Part shown: positions 47,214-55,526 of the stretch, in pieces
Layout: each line of letters starts with the position of its first letter
Numbering within the stretch: position 1 is the first letter of the stretch
Assembly: GCA_947499725.1 (NCBI GenBank)
Contig: CANMPK010000003.1
Coordinates: 1-64,000 of the forward strand
Length of the DNA: 64,000 nucleotides
Direction: 5' to 3'
Source: an uncultured Paracoccaceae bacterium
Lineage (GTDB): Bacteria > Pseudomonadota > Alphaproteobacteria > Rhodobacterales > Rhodobacteraceae
Notes under the pieces: model-generated
Database searches by the model: none
The model's input: only the letters and a program-made list of their open reading frames with translations
What the model was told of the DNA's origin: nothing
Made by a program: the position numbers and the translations under genes

Positions 47214-47278
47214 GAAAACGCCGCCGGAGGGTCGTCCCATCGGGTGGTTGAACCATCCCTTGGGGCCTCCGGCGGCGT
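47214..47278 (-). terminator. Attenuator hairpin between rpmH and rnpA
   Basis: 13-bp perfect stem ACGCCGCCGGAGG / CCTCCGGCGGCGT with a 35-nt loop. Read on the - strand it is followed by TTTT, so it can reduce transcription from rpmH into rnpA, matching the large difference in need for the two products. Confidence 0.75.
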
Positions 47279-47304
47279 CATGTCACTTCGCTAAGGTCTG
47301 AGGC

Positions 47305-47439
47305 TTACGCGCTCAGAGACTTGCGGCCTTGTGCGCGGCGTGCGTTCAGGATCTTGCGGCCGGCTTTAGATGCCATGCGCGCACGGAAGCCGTGGCGGCG
47401 TTTGCGAACCAGGTTAGAAGGTTGGTAGGTGCGTTTCAT
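47305..47439 (-). CDS. rpmH: 50S ribosomal protein L34
   Basis: 44 residues, normal L34, too short to be obvious as a long frame. [20 protein letters not shown] then [17 protein letters not shown]. Start ATG at 47439 with GGAGACGGAG upstream. First gene of the rpmH-rnpA-yidD unit. Confidence 0.96.
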   Translation of the reverse strand: MKRTYQPSNLVRKRRHGFRARMASKAGRKILNARRAQGRKSLSA

Positions 47440-47511
47440 CGCTCCGTCTCCGTACTTTGTTTCTTTACATGCGCCGACTCAGTTCGGGCACGTGTTCTAT
47501 TCGAAGACCGG

Positions 47512-47540
47512 TCTATAGGCGGGGGATTTGGGTATGTCAA
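47512..47540 (-). promoter_or_regulatory. Strong sigma-70 promoter of rpmH
   Basis: On the - strand TTGACA, 17-bp spacer, TATAGA, 73 bp upstream of rpmH. Perfect -35 and near-perfect -10 with ideal spacing; the best promoter found in the window. Confidence 0.8.
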
Positions 47541-47733
47541 ACGCCTGACAGGGGTTTTCAACGGTTTTGCAACAAAAATCCAAAAGAATCCTGTTGGAAT
47601 GTTTCAATTCCCTACAAAACCCCCGTTTCTGATCACGGAACCGGTGATTGAGATCAAGGGGCTGTGAGGAGCGTTCTGTTTTGTTGATTAGCGGCTCATC
47701 TTGGGGGAAACCAGAGGTGAAAGAGAGAAAACG

Positions 47734-48465
47734 ATGAGTGATATGACAGACGTGAAAAAGAACGGCTTGGCCAAGCGCCTGCCATTGATTGCAATCTTGG
47801 CTGTGGCCGTGATCGGGGCGTTTACCCTGAAAGATTACCTGACATTTGAAACGCTGCGCGACAATCGCGAGGCGCTGCTGGCCTATCGTGATGCCAATTA
47901 TGCGCTGACGGTTGGTCTGTTCATGATGGCCTATATCATCATCGTTGCCTTTAGCCTGCCCGGGGCAACCATTGCCACGCTGACAGGGGGCTTTCTATTC
48001 GCCACTTTCCCGGGCGCATTGATCAACGTCTCTGCCGCGACAATCGGCGCTGTCATTATCTTTATGGCCGCACGCTGGGGGCTGGGCGAGAAACTGGCCG
48101 CGAAGATGGAAGGCTCTGAAGGGGCTGTGAAGAAGATCAAAGACGGGATCGATGAGAATCAGTGGTCTATGCTGTTCCTGATCCGTCTGGTGCCGGCTGT
48201 GCCTTTCTTTATCGCCAATCTTGTGCCTGCGCTGGTGGGCGTGCCGTTGCGCCGCTTCGCTGTTTCGACCTTCCTTGGCATTATTCCGGGCGGTGTTGTG
48301 TACACCTCTGTGGGCGCTGGTTTGGGCGAAGTGTTTGCACGCGGCGAAACCCCGAACCTTGGTATTATCTTTGAGCCACAAATCCTGCTGCCTATCTTGG
48401 GCCTGTGTGTGTTGGCGGCTCTGCCTATTGTTATCAAAGCCCTGCGCGGCAAAAAGGACGTTTGA
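47734..48465 (+). CDS. TVP38/TMEM64-family membrane protein
   Basis: 243 residues from ATG 47734 (GAGAGAAA upstream). Six hydrophobic segments; GFLFATFPGALINVSAATIG and RLVPAVPFFIANLVPALVGV fit the DedA/TVP38 (SNARE-associated, VTT) domain with its FF/PG core. These proteins are thought to be lipid scramblases or transporters. Two bases before the flavoprotein gene; fusions of these two families are known, supporting joint function. Confidence 0.87.
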   Translation: MSDMTDVKKNGLAKRLPLIAILAVAVIGAFTLKDYLTFETLRDNREALLAYRDANYALTVGLFMMAYIIIVAFSLPGATIATLTGGFLFATFPGALINVSAATIGAVIIFMAARWGLGEKLAAKMEGSEGAVKKIKDGIDENQWSMLFLIRLVPAVPFFIANLVPALVGVPLRRFAVSTFLGIIPGGVVYTSVGAGLGEVFARGETPNLGIIFEPQILLPILGLCVLAALPIVIKALRGKKDV

Positions 48466-48467
48466 TC

Positions 48468-49886
48468 ATGAAGAAGATTAAGACAGATTTGCTTGTCATT
48501 GGCGCTGGCTCTGGTGGTTTGTCCGTTGCGGCGGGCGCGGTTCAGATGGGCGCGGATGTGACCTTGCTGGAAGGCCACAAGATGGGCGGTGATTGCCTGA
48601 ACTTTGGCTGTGTGCCGTCTAAGGCGATGATTGCCAGCGGTAAGGCCGCTTGGGCGCAATCGCATGCGTCTAAATACGGTGTCGCGGATGTGACCCCAAA
48701 GGTGGATTACGCCGCTGCTAAGGACCATGTGGCCGATGTTGTGGCACAGATTGCGCCACTGGATTCGGTCGAGCGCTTTGAAGGTCTGGGTGTGCGGGTG
48801 ATCACCGAATACGGTGTGTTCCTGAGCCCAACCGAGGTGCAGGCGGGTGATCATATCATCACCGCGCGTCGTATCGTGATCTCGACAGGCTCTGGCCCGT
48901 TGGTGCCGCCGATCCCTGGCTTGGACAGCGTGCCGTATGAAACGAACGAGACATTGTTTGAACTGCGCGAGCAACCAAAGCACCTGTTGGTGATTGGTGG
49001 CGGCCCGATTGGTTTGGAAATGGCGCAGGCGCACCGTCGCTTGGGCTGTGAAGTGACCGTGATCGAAGGCATGAAAGCGCTGGGCAAGGATGATCCAGAG
49101 ATGGCGGCTGTGGTTCTTGAGAACCTGCGCGGCGAAGGGATCACCCTTGAAGAAGACGCCTTGGCGCAAGAAATCCGCGGCGAAGCGGGGGCGATTGAGG
49201 TGGAAACCAAAGATGGTCGCGTGTTCAAGGGCAGCCATTTGCTGATGGCTGTGGGCCGTAAGCCGAATATCGACAAGCTGAACCTAGAGGCGGCTGGCAT
49301 CGAGACCACGCGCACAGGTATTAAAGTGGACGCTGGTATGCGCACAACGAACCGCAAGGTTTATGCGATTGGCGATGTGGCCGGTGGTTTGCAGTTCACC
49401 CATGTCGCTGGGTATCATGCAGGTCTGATCATTCGTTCGGCGTTGTTTGGCCTTCCGGCGAAAGAACGCACGGATCACATCCCTTGGGCGACCTATACCG
49501 ACCCTGAATTGGCGCAAGTTGGCCTGACCGAAGCGCAGGCGCGCGAGCAATATGGGGAAAAGATGGAAGCCGTGCGCTTTCATTTCAGCCACAATGATCG
49601 CGCCATTGCAGATCGCAAAACAGCTGGGCTGATCAAAGTGATTGTTGTGAAAGGCCGCCCTGTGGGTGCGTCGATCGCAGGCTATCAAGCGGGTGAATTG
49701 ATCAACCTTTGGGCCTTGGTCATCGCAAATAAGATGAAAATGAGCCATGTGGCGAATATGGTTGCGCCTTATCCGACAGTTGGGGAGTTGAATAAACGCG
49801 CCGCAGGTGCATATTTCTCGCCACGGTTGTTTGAAAGTGACAAGGTGAAACGCATCGTTGGATTTGTTCAACGCTGGCTTCCATAA
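48468..49886 (+). CDS. MerA-like FAD-dependent pyridine nucleotide-disulfide oxidoreductase
   Basis: 472 residues. FAD site GAGSGGLSVAAGA, redox disulfide GGDCLNFGCVPSK (Cys43, Cys48), NAD(P) site GGGPIGLEMAQ and FAD site YAIGDVAGG. The C-terminal motif reads YPTVGE where dihydrolipoyl dehydrogenase has HPT..E, so the catalytic His is replaced by Tyr as in mercuric reductases; however the MerA C-terminal Cys pair and N-terminal metal domain are absent. Dihydrolipoamide is therefore an unlikely substrate. Substrate open; coupled with the TVP38 gene. Confidence 0.85.
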   Translation: MKKIKTDLLVIGAGSGGLSVAAGAVQMGADVTLLEGHKMGGDCLNFGCVPSKAMIASGKAAWAQSHASKYGVADVTPKVDYAAAKDHVADVVAQIAPLDSVERFEGLGVRVITEYGVFLSPTEVQAGDHIITARRIVISTGSGPLVPPIPGLDSVPYETNETLFELREQPKHLLVIGGGPIGLEMAQAHRRLGCEVTVIEGMKALGKDDPEMAAVVLENLRGEGITLEEDALAQEIRGEAGAIEVETKDGRVFKGSHLLMAVGRKPNIDKLNLEAAGIETTRTGIKVDAGMRTTNRKVYAIGDVAGGLQFTHVAGYHAGLIIRSALFGLPAKERTDHIPWATYTDPELAQVGLTEAQAREQYGEKMEAVRFHFSHNDRAIADRKTAGLIKVIVVKGRPVGASIAGYQAGELINLWALVIANKMKMSHVANMVAPYPTVGELNKRAAGAYFSPRLFESDKVKRIVGFVQRWLP

Positions 49887-49904
49887 CAACAAAAGCGAGG
49901 GGCC

Positions 49905-51293
49905 ATGCTTAAAACGCTATCAGGACGTTTCCTGTTTCTGACCATCATCTTTGTGATGCTGGCTGAAATCATGATCTTCGTGCCATCCGTGGCGCGGTTT
50001 CGCGAAGATTACCTGTTGTCGCGGCTTGAGCGGGCCCAGATCGCCTCGTTGGCATTGTTGGCGGACGAGATGATTGATGAAGCTCTGGAAGAAGAGCTTT
50101 TGAAGAATGCCGAAGTCTATAACGTTGTGCTCCGTCGGGATGAAATCCGGCAGCTGATGTTGTCCTCTGCCATGCCAGAGCCGATTGAGGCCACGTTTGA
50201 CATGCGTGATCCGTCAGCTTGGACGTTGATCATGGATGCGATGGCGCGCTTGTTTGATCCTGATCCGGAAGTGATCCGTGTGATTGGGGCGCCCGTGCTT
50301 GAGGCTGGGTTGTTGATCGAAGTCACGCTGAACACCAAGGATTTGCGATCTGCAATGATCGACTACGGCGTGACGATTTTGATCCTGTCAGCGGTGATCT
50401 CGGCCTTTACAGCATCGCTCTTGTTTGTTGCCGTGCGGATGATCCTTGTGAAGCCGATCAAAGGCGTTGTGGGCTATATGCAGCGCTATGCGGCGGCGCC
50501 TGAAGATGCGCGACGGATCATTCAGCCCTCTGCTGGTGTGATGGAGCTGCGCGAGGCGGAAGAGGCCCTGCAGACCTTACAGACTGAATTGACGGCTTCC
50601 CTGCGCCAGAAAGAGCGTTTGGCGCAGTTGGGTAGCGCGGTGGCAAAGGTGAGCCATGACTTGCGTAATATCTTGACCTCGGCGCAGTTGTTTACGGACC
50701 GGATTGAAATGTCCGAAGACCCGACTGTGAAGCGCATGGCGCCAAAGCTGGTGAATTCGATCACGCGGGCGGTGCATCTGTGCGAAGGGACGTTGGCCTT
50801 TGGCAAGGCAGAGGAGCCTGCGCCTAAGTTGACCCATCTTTTGATCGCGGATTTGGTCGAAGATGTGCTGGATTCAGAGCGTTTGGCCATTGGTGACTTT
50901 GATCTGAGCCTCAGTGAAAACATCCCAGACGATCTGAAAATCCGCGCTGATTCCGAGCAGCTGCATCGGGTGATTTCCAATCTGGTGCGCAACGCGCGTC
51001 AGGCAATTGTTGCGACGGGGAAACCTGGAGAAATCATGGTCTCTGCGACGGAAAGCGATTCTGATTGGTGTATCGAGATCTCTGACACCGGTCCTGGCTT
51101 GCCGGCTAAGGCGAAGGAGCATTTGTTCAAGCCTTTTCAAGGCGGTATGCGCAAAGGGGGCACTGGGCTTGGTCTGGCGATCTCTGCTGAGTTGATCCGT
51201 GGACACGGTGGTTCTGTGTCTTTGAAGGGCAGTGATGAGACGGGAACGCGCTTTGAGATTTTGCTTCCGAAGGGTGATGTTGCAGAAAACTGA
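49905..51293 (+). CDS. Orphan sensor histidine kinase
   Basis: 462 residues. TM1 about 8-30 and TM2 about 154-177 enclose a periplasmic sensor of some 125 residues. A HAMP-like linker follows, then the H-box AKVSHDLRNILTSA with His251, N-box NLVRNARQAI, and G-boxes DTGPGL and GTGLGLAIS. No response regulator lies beside it in this window. It follows the flavoprotein by 18 bp and may sense a redox or membrane state managed by that pair, which is inference. Confidence 0.88.
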   Translation: MLKTLSGRFLFLTIIFVMLAEIMIFVPSVARFREDYLLSRLERAQIASLALLADEMIDEALEEELLKNAEVYNVVLRRDEIRQLMLSSAMPEPIEATFDMRDPSAWTLIMDAMARLFDPDPEVIRVIGAPVLEAGLLIEVTLNTKDLRSAMIDYGVTILILSAVISAFTASLLFVAVRMILVKPIKGVVGYMQRYAAAPEDARRIIQPSAGVMELREAEEALQTLQTELTASLRQKERLAQLGSAVAKVSHDLRNILTSAQLFTDRIEMSEDPTVKRMAPKLVNSITRAVHLCEGTLAFGKAEEPAPKLTHLLIADLVEDVLDSERLAIGDFDLSLSENIPDDLKIRADSEQLHRVISNLVRNARQAIVATGKPGEIMVSATESDSDWCIEISDTGPGLPAKAKEHLFKPFQGGMRKGGTGLGLAISAELIRGHGGSVSLKGSDETGTRFEILLPKGDVAEN

Positions 51294-51355
51294 ATTTTTT
51301 CATTTTTTGCTCTTGCGCCCCTGAGCGGTTAGGTTTAGACCGCCCCTCACACCGC

Positions 51356-51432
51356 GCTCTGGTAGCTCAGCTGGATAGAGTACTTGACTACGAATCAAGG
51401 GGTCGGGGGTTCGAATCCTCCCCAGAGCGCCA
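51356..51432 (+). tRNA. tRNA-Arg (anticodon ACG)
   Basis: 77 nt with encoded CCA. Acceptor GCTCTGG pairs with CCAGAGC; D-arm AGCTCAGCTGGATAGAGT; anticodon stem CTTGA/TCAAG around loop CTACGAA with anticodon ACG; T-loop GGTTCGAATCC. ACG is normally edited to ICG to read CGU, CGC and CGA. A transposon-like end begins about 9 bp after the CCA. Confidence 0.95.
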
Positions 51433-51441
51433 TTTTCTCCA

Positions 51442-51511
51442 TGTGAAGCGACACATAGTTCTGCCTTTTGCGACAGAGCTTTACCTTTTTCGACGCATAG
51501 TTTTGCCTTTG
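51442..51511. repeat. Three tandem 21-22 bp repeats, transposon-end-like
   Basis: Copies at 51448-51469, 51470-51490 and 51491-51511 share GCGACACATAGTTCTGCCTTTT with few changes (GCGAC, then A/GCATAGTT, then TGCCTTT). Directly before them is TGTGAAGCGACA starting at 51442. Head-to-tail 20-bp boxes starting at a TGT terminus are how TnsB/TniA-type or IS21 transposase sites look. The position just downstream of a tRNA fits a site-specific element. Confidence 0.55.
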
Positions 51512-51919
51512 GTCGTTTGAGGTGACATCTTGCATGATTTCCCCTTTTTGACTGGTTTTGAGCAAAGCGCTTCAGCGCGCCTGCCTCTAAAACCTGCTCC
51601 CGGCGAGGGTTGGGGGTAGCAAGTGCAATACAATTCGACAGGGTAGGTGCGGCCCGCAGGCGCAGCCGAGGACACGGCCCTGCCTAATTGTGTTGCAGGC
51701 GCGTGGGGACAACGTCCCCTAGCTCTTGTTGAAAGAAAAGGGCGGATTGCGGACGTTCGCTGCAAATGCGAATGTACGCCTTCCTCTTAAATTCTTCATA
51801 TTTCTTAAAAGCTCTGAGTTTGAAGTTTATGCGTTTGCCCAATGTCTGTGGGTGGCATCGCACATCTTTCTTCACAGCTTTCAAAAACTAGGTGATCTTT
51901 GTTGCCGTTATTCACATCT
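51512..51919. other. Non-coding stretch after the repeats
   Basis: About 400 bp without a recognisable gene. Possible open frames resemble nothing and overlap a palindrome. Contains the inverted repeat at 51624-51697. AT content rises toward 51900. Probably decayed or non-coding DNA at the edge of the accessory segment. Confidence 0.5.
51624..51697. repeat. 74-bp imperfect palindrome
   Basis: Outer arms TGCAATACAATT (51624-51635) and AATTGTGTTGCA (51686-51697), 11 of 12 paired; inner CAGGG/CCCTG at 51639 and 51678; central 34 nt GC-rich. Could fold as one large hairpin. Resembles an IS-related or MITE-like palindrome. Confidence 0.55.
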
Positions 51920-52825
51920 CTACATGTTTTGTTTAGCCTCAAAGCCGCGCATGTGAGTTTCTAGGCACTGAATAAAGGCTTTGGCCAACCGCGTTTGGCT
52001 TTTGTCCTCTGAAATTGCGACCCCATAAGAATATAGCACTTCCGGCGTAAATGGCTTTGTCACGACTCCCGCCTTTGTCCACGGGTCAGCAGCAAAGGGT
52101 TCAATAAGCCCAATGGCAAGGTTTGATGCAATCATCGCGTAGCCAGTATGGGAACTTTGGGTTCCAAAATCGGCCCGAAACTTGATGGCTGCCTCATCTA
52201 GAACCTTCTGAGTATCATCCCAATTGACGATCCCCTCAGGCAAAATGCGTAGAACATTTTCGCCCTCAAGGTCCTGAGGCGTGATGATGTCTTTTTCAAC
52301 AAGAGGGTGCGTTTCATGCATTGCGCACACATGGGCGACCTTTGCGATTTCAAATTGCCGAATGCCAGGAAGTTCAGGAAAGGCATGGGCGATTCCTAAA
52401 TCTGTCTGATAGGTTTGAAGTCGTAAAGCGATCTGCGAATAAGACGCCGTTTCAACTTCAATCGTCGCTTTCTTGTGCAACTTACGAAAATCACTGATCG
52501 CTGCGGGCAGAACTCCGGTCGATAATGCCGGTGTCGAGCTAATGCGCAAAGCACCACTGCCCTGTCCTCTGATTTTGTCGGCAGCGCTTTCCAGTTCATC
52601 GATCCCGATAAAGAAACGCTCTACCCCATTGAAAAACTTCAGTGCTTCGGGCGTTGGCGCGAGCCGCCCCTTACTTCTATCGAAGAGTTTGAAATCTAAG
52701 TGAATTTCCAGTTCAGAGATCAGGCGGCTCACAGCTGGCTGCGTCACACACATCAAGTCTGCAGCCTTAGCTGTCGTTCCAGTTTGCATGACGTACCGAA
52801 AGGCTTGCAGTTGACGCTGTTTCAA
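51920..52825 (-). CDS. LysR-family transcriptional regulator
   Basis: 301 residues. N-terminal winged HTH (QLQAFRYVMQTGTTAKAADL, MCVTQPAVSRLISELE) and periplasmic-binding-like effector domain. Divergent from the pyroglutamyl peptidase gene across 109 bp, the normal position for a LysR controlling its neighbour. A symmetric ACTTAATAAGT at 52839-52849, 14 bp upstream of its start, is a candidate site. Confidence 0.88.
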   Translation of the reverse strand: MKQRQLQAFRYVMQTGTTAKAADLMCVTQPAVSRLISELEIHLDFKLFDRSKGRLAPTPEALKFFNGVERFFIGIDELESAADKIRGQGSGALRISSTPALSTGVLPAAISDFRKLHKKATIEVETASYSQIALRLQTYQTDLGIAHAFPELPGIRQFEIAKVAHVCAMHETHPLVEKDIITPQDLEGENVLRILPEGIVNWDDTQKVLDEAAIKFRADFGTQSSHTGYAMIASNLAIGLIEPFAADPWTKAGVVTKPFTPEVLYSYGVAISEDKSQTRLAKAFIQCLETHMRGFEAKQNM

Positions 52826-52838
52826 TTCTTCCCCACCT

Positions 52839-52849
52839 ACTTAATAAGT
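52839..52849. promoter_or_regulatory. Candidate LysR autoregulatory site
   Basis: ACTTAATAAGT, perfect 5-bp arms about a central base in the lysR-pcp intergenic region. LysR sites are commonly short AT-rich palindromes (T-N11-A). Weak evidence. Confidence 0.35.
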
Positions 52850-52934
52850 TTTTAGCATACTCCAATACCTTTAAATAACTTGATATGATGCCACTGTCTC
52901 GCTTTTCTTTTGGAAACTTCTAGGAAAGAAAAGA

Positions 52935-53585
52935 ATGACAAAACCTAAGATCATCGTGGCCGGCTATGGAAGCTGGGCTAAGGCCTCCGAAAACCCTGCG
53001 GAAGCTATTGCGATGGAAATGGGACGCTTGAACTGGGTAAATTGCGAAGTATCCGCACACGTTATACCCGTTCGCAGCGACACTTTAGTTGATCATATCT
53101 CAGCGCTATTAGACAAGCATGCACCAGATGCGTGGATCGGAATTGGTGTATCTTCACGCCCCTTGATCGAGGTAGAAACGGTTGGCGTTAACTGGTGTGA
53201 TTTTGATGTACCAGACGCTGCAGGATTGACGCTGAAACACAAACCAATCGTCCCCAATGGTCCTGCGGCCTATAACGCGAGCCTGCCTCACGGTCATATC
53301 GTTGAAGCGATAACCCAAGCCGGTATTCCCGCGGCAATCTCTTATCACGCCGGCACGCACCTTTGTAATCACATGCTGTACAGCACAGCTCGCCTGGTCG
53401 AGCAAAAGAAGCTTTCGACCTTGTCAGGCTTCATTCACGTGCCCCTCAGCCCCGCCAATGTCATCACGGATACAGCGCATTTGCAAAGGCCCACGATGGC
53501 GCTGCAAACCATGTGCGAAGCCATGGAGCGGGCGATCGATGTGACAGCACGCTCCATTCTAAACCGCCAAATCAAAACCGCATAA
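52935..53585 (+). CDS. Pyroglutamyl-peptidase I-like (C15) protease
   Basis: 216 residues. The Cys region SYHAGTHLCNHMLYSTARL matches the C15 nucleophile motif, and SGFIHVPLSP holds the catalytic His; a Glu in LIEVETVGVN would complete the triad. The N-terminal VAGYGSWAKASENPAEAIA corresponds to GFxPFGGxxxNPS with several changes, so substrate preference may differ from classic Pcp. Removes N-terminal pyroglutamate or a similar cyclic residue. Begins a peptide-uptake operon; the ABC ATPase starts 10 bp later. Confidence 0.82.
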   Translation: MTKPKIIVAGYGSWAKASENPAEAIAMEMGRLNWVNCEVSAHVIPVRSDTLVDHISALLDKHAPDAWIGIGVSSRPLIEVETVGVNWCDFDVPDAAGLTLKHKPIVPNGPAAYNASLPHGHIVEAITQAGIPAAISYHAGTHLCNHMLYSTARLVEQKKLSTLSGFIHVPLSPANVITDTAHLQRPTMALQTMCEAMERAIDVTARSILNRQIKTA

Positions 53586-53595
53586 GGACTGCCAA

Positions 53596-55431
53596 ATGCC
53601 GACGCCAAAAACAGAAGTCCACCCGCTGCTATCTGTAAAAGACCTTTCTGTAGAATTCGGCTTTGGTGACTTTGCCGTGCGCGCCGTTGATGGGCTGAGC
53701 TTCGATCTTCACGAAAAGAAGACACTCGCTATTGTTGGAGAATCTGGTTCTGGAAAGTCTATTTCCTCCTTGGCGGTTTTGGGATTGCTAAAGCACATCG
53801 GCGGCAACATCACTTCTGGTGCATTGAACTTTCAGAGCGCTTTGTTGGGGCAAACCGTCGACTTGGCAACGGCCGCAGAGGGCACGCTTAGGAAAATTCG
53901 TGGCAACGAAATTGCTATGATCTTTCAAGAGCCCATGACATCGCTAAATCCTGTGTTCACCATTGGCTCCCAGATGGCTGAAACTTTGGCCTTGCACCAA
54001 GGGCTGAATACGAAAGACGCCCGTAAAAAAGCATTAGAATTTCTGGACTTGGTACGTCTCCCCAATGCCAAGAGACTGCTCGACAGCTATCCCCATCAGC
54101 TGTCGGGCGGTATGCGCCAGCGCGTCATGATTGCGATGGCGATCTGCTGTCAGCCGAAAATTCTAATTGCAGATGAACCGACAACTGCGCTCGACGTCAC
54201 CATCCAAGCGCAAATTTTGCACATCATTCGTGAACTCCAAGAAGAACTCGGCACCTCTGTCATCTTTATCAGTCATGACATGGGCGTGGTTTCCGAAATG
54301 GCGGATGATGTGCTGGTGATGAAAGCCAGCAAGTTTGTGGAATCCGGTTCGGTGCGGGATGTCCTTGGCCATCCGCAAAAGGATTATACACGCGCCCTTT
54401 TGGCAGCTGTTCCCAAGATTGGCAGCATGACAGGGACAAGTGCGCCAAAGCTCTTTGACATTCCGGGTATCACCGCAGCGACAGGTGTCACGCCCAATGC
54501 GACTGTACAGTCAGACGAACAACCTGTTTTGGAAATCGAAGACCTTACAACGCGTTACGACATTCGCGGCGGACTGCTGAACCGCGTCACCCATCGGGTA
54601 CACGCAGCTGAAAATGTTTCGTTCAACATCTATCCGGGCGAGACCTTGGCACTTGTCGGTGAGTCCGGCAGCGGCAAATCAACGGTTGGGAAGACAATTC
54701 AACAGCTGGTAGAGCCTGTATCCGGCGCCATGCGTTATCATGGACAAGACATATTTGCGTTGCCAAAAGAAGAGCGAAAAGCCTTTCAAAAACAAACGCA
54801 ATATGTGTTTCAAGATCCCTATGGGTCTTTGAACCCGCGTAAAACTGTTGGCGAAAGCCTTGTTGAACCAGCGCGCGTACACGGAATTGTCACGACCAAG
54901 GCTCAAGCCCAAGATCTTGCGGCTGACCTTTTGAAGAAGGTCGATTTGCCAACGGATTACGCCAAACGGTATCCGCATCAGTTTTCTGGAGGCCAGCGCC
55001 AACGCCTGTGTATTGCAAGGGCTTTGGCCTGCAATCCCAGTTTGATCATCGCAGATGAAGCAGTGTCTGCCCTCGATGTTTCGGTGCAGGCTCAGGTCGT
55101 CAATCTGATGATGGAGCTTCAGGCCAAACACAAGCTGTCTTACCTTTTCATTACACACGACATGGCTGTCGTTGAACGGATCAGCCACCGGGTCGCTGTA
55201 ATGTATCTGGGACAAATTGTGGAAATTGGCACCCGCCAGCAGATCTTTGAGAACCCGCAGCACTCTTACACGAAGCGCCTTCTATCGGCTGTACCGGTCT
55301 TGAACCCAGGGCATCGCCCAACGCGGCCACCGCTGGAAGGGGAAATTCCAAGTGCGACCCGCGCGGTCGGCGATGAACCCGCGCTCGTCAATTTACGACA
55401 AGTGTCCGAAGGCCACTACGTCGGAGCCTAA
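53596..55431 (+). CDS. Dipeptide-type ABC transporter, fused double ATPase
   Basis: 611 residues containing two complete ABC ATPase halves, like E. coli GsiA. First half: Walker A GESGSGKS (48-55), signature LSGGMRQR, Walker [12 protein letters not shown]. Second half: GESGSGKST at about 353-361, signature [19 protein letters not shown]. Each half ends in the oligopeptide C-terminal region. Energises peptide import with the two permeases at 57121 and 58048. It equals DppD and DppF in one chain. Confidence 0.93.
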   Translation: MPTPKTEVHPLLSVKDLSVEFGFGDFAVRAVDGLSFDLHEKKTLAIVGESGSGKSISSLAVLGLLKHIGGNITSGALNFQSALLGQTVDLATAAEGTLRKIRGNEIAMIFQEPMTSLNPVFTIGSQMAETLALHQGLNTKDARKKALEFLDLVRLPNAKRLLDSYPHQLSGGMRQRVMIAMAICCQPKILIADEPTTALDVTIQAQILHIIRELQEELGTSVIFISHDMGVVSEMADDVLVMKASKFVESGSVRDVLGHPQKDYTRALLAAVPKIGSMTGTSAPKLFDIPGITAATGVTPNATVQSDEQPVLEIEDLTTRYDIRGGLLNRVTHRVHAAENVSFNIYPGETLALVGESGSGKSTVGKTIQQLVEPVSGAMRYHGQDIFALPKEERKAFQKQTQYVFQDPYGSLNPRKTVGESLVEPARVHGIVTTKAQAQDLAADLLKKVDLPTDYAKRYPHQFSGGQRQRLCIARALACNPSLIIADEAVSALDVSVQAQVVNLMMELQAKHKLSYLFITHDMAVVERISHRVAVMYLGQIVEIGTRQQIFENPQHSYTKRLLSAVPVLNPGHRPTRPPLEGEIPSATRAVGDEPALVNLRQVSEGHYVGA

Positions 55432-55526
55432 GTCCTTCCTTGGCTGAATTCAGAACTTCTATCTGACATCGCCATTTCCAACATCAATGGGCCGGAAGTG
55501 CCCAACTTACCTAACAGGAGAAATAA

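Noticed and set aside
47440-47733. Replication origin beside rpmH
   Set aside because: No dnaA gene and no cluster of TTATCCACA-like boxes in the 293-bp region; only the rpmH promoter is clear.
51356-51432. Direct repeat of the tRNA 3' end marking a tyrosine-integrase att site
   Set aside because: I found no second copy of the tRNA 3' end in the window and no tyrosine integrase; insertion after rather than inside the tRNA fits a Tn7-like mode better.
51624-51697. Integron attC site
   Set aside because: The palindrome has a CAATTCG-like segment, but the required GTTRRRY core and matching RYYYAAC are missing and no integron integrase is present.
51481-51884. Short frames of 66-94 codons on the - strand after the tRNA
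   Set aside because: They overlap the repeats and the 74-bp palindrome, have no ribosome sites and resemble no family.
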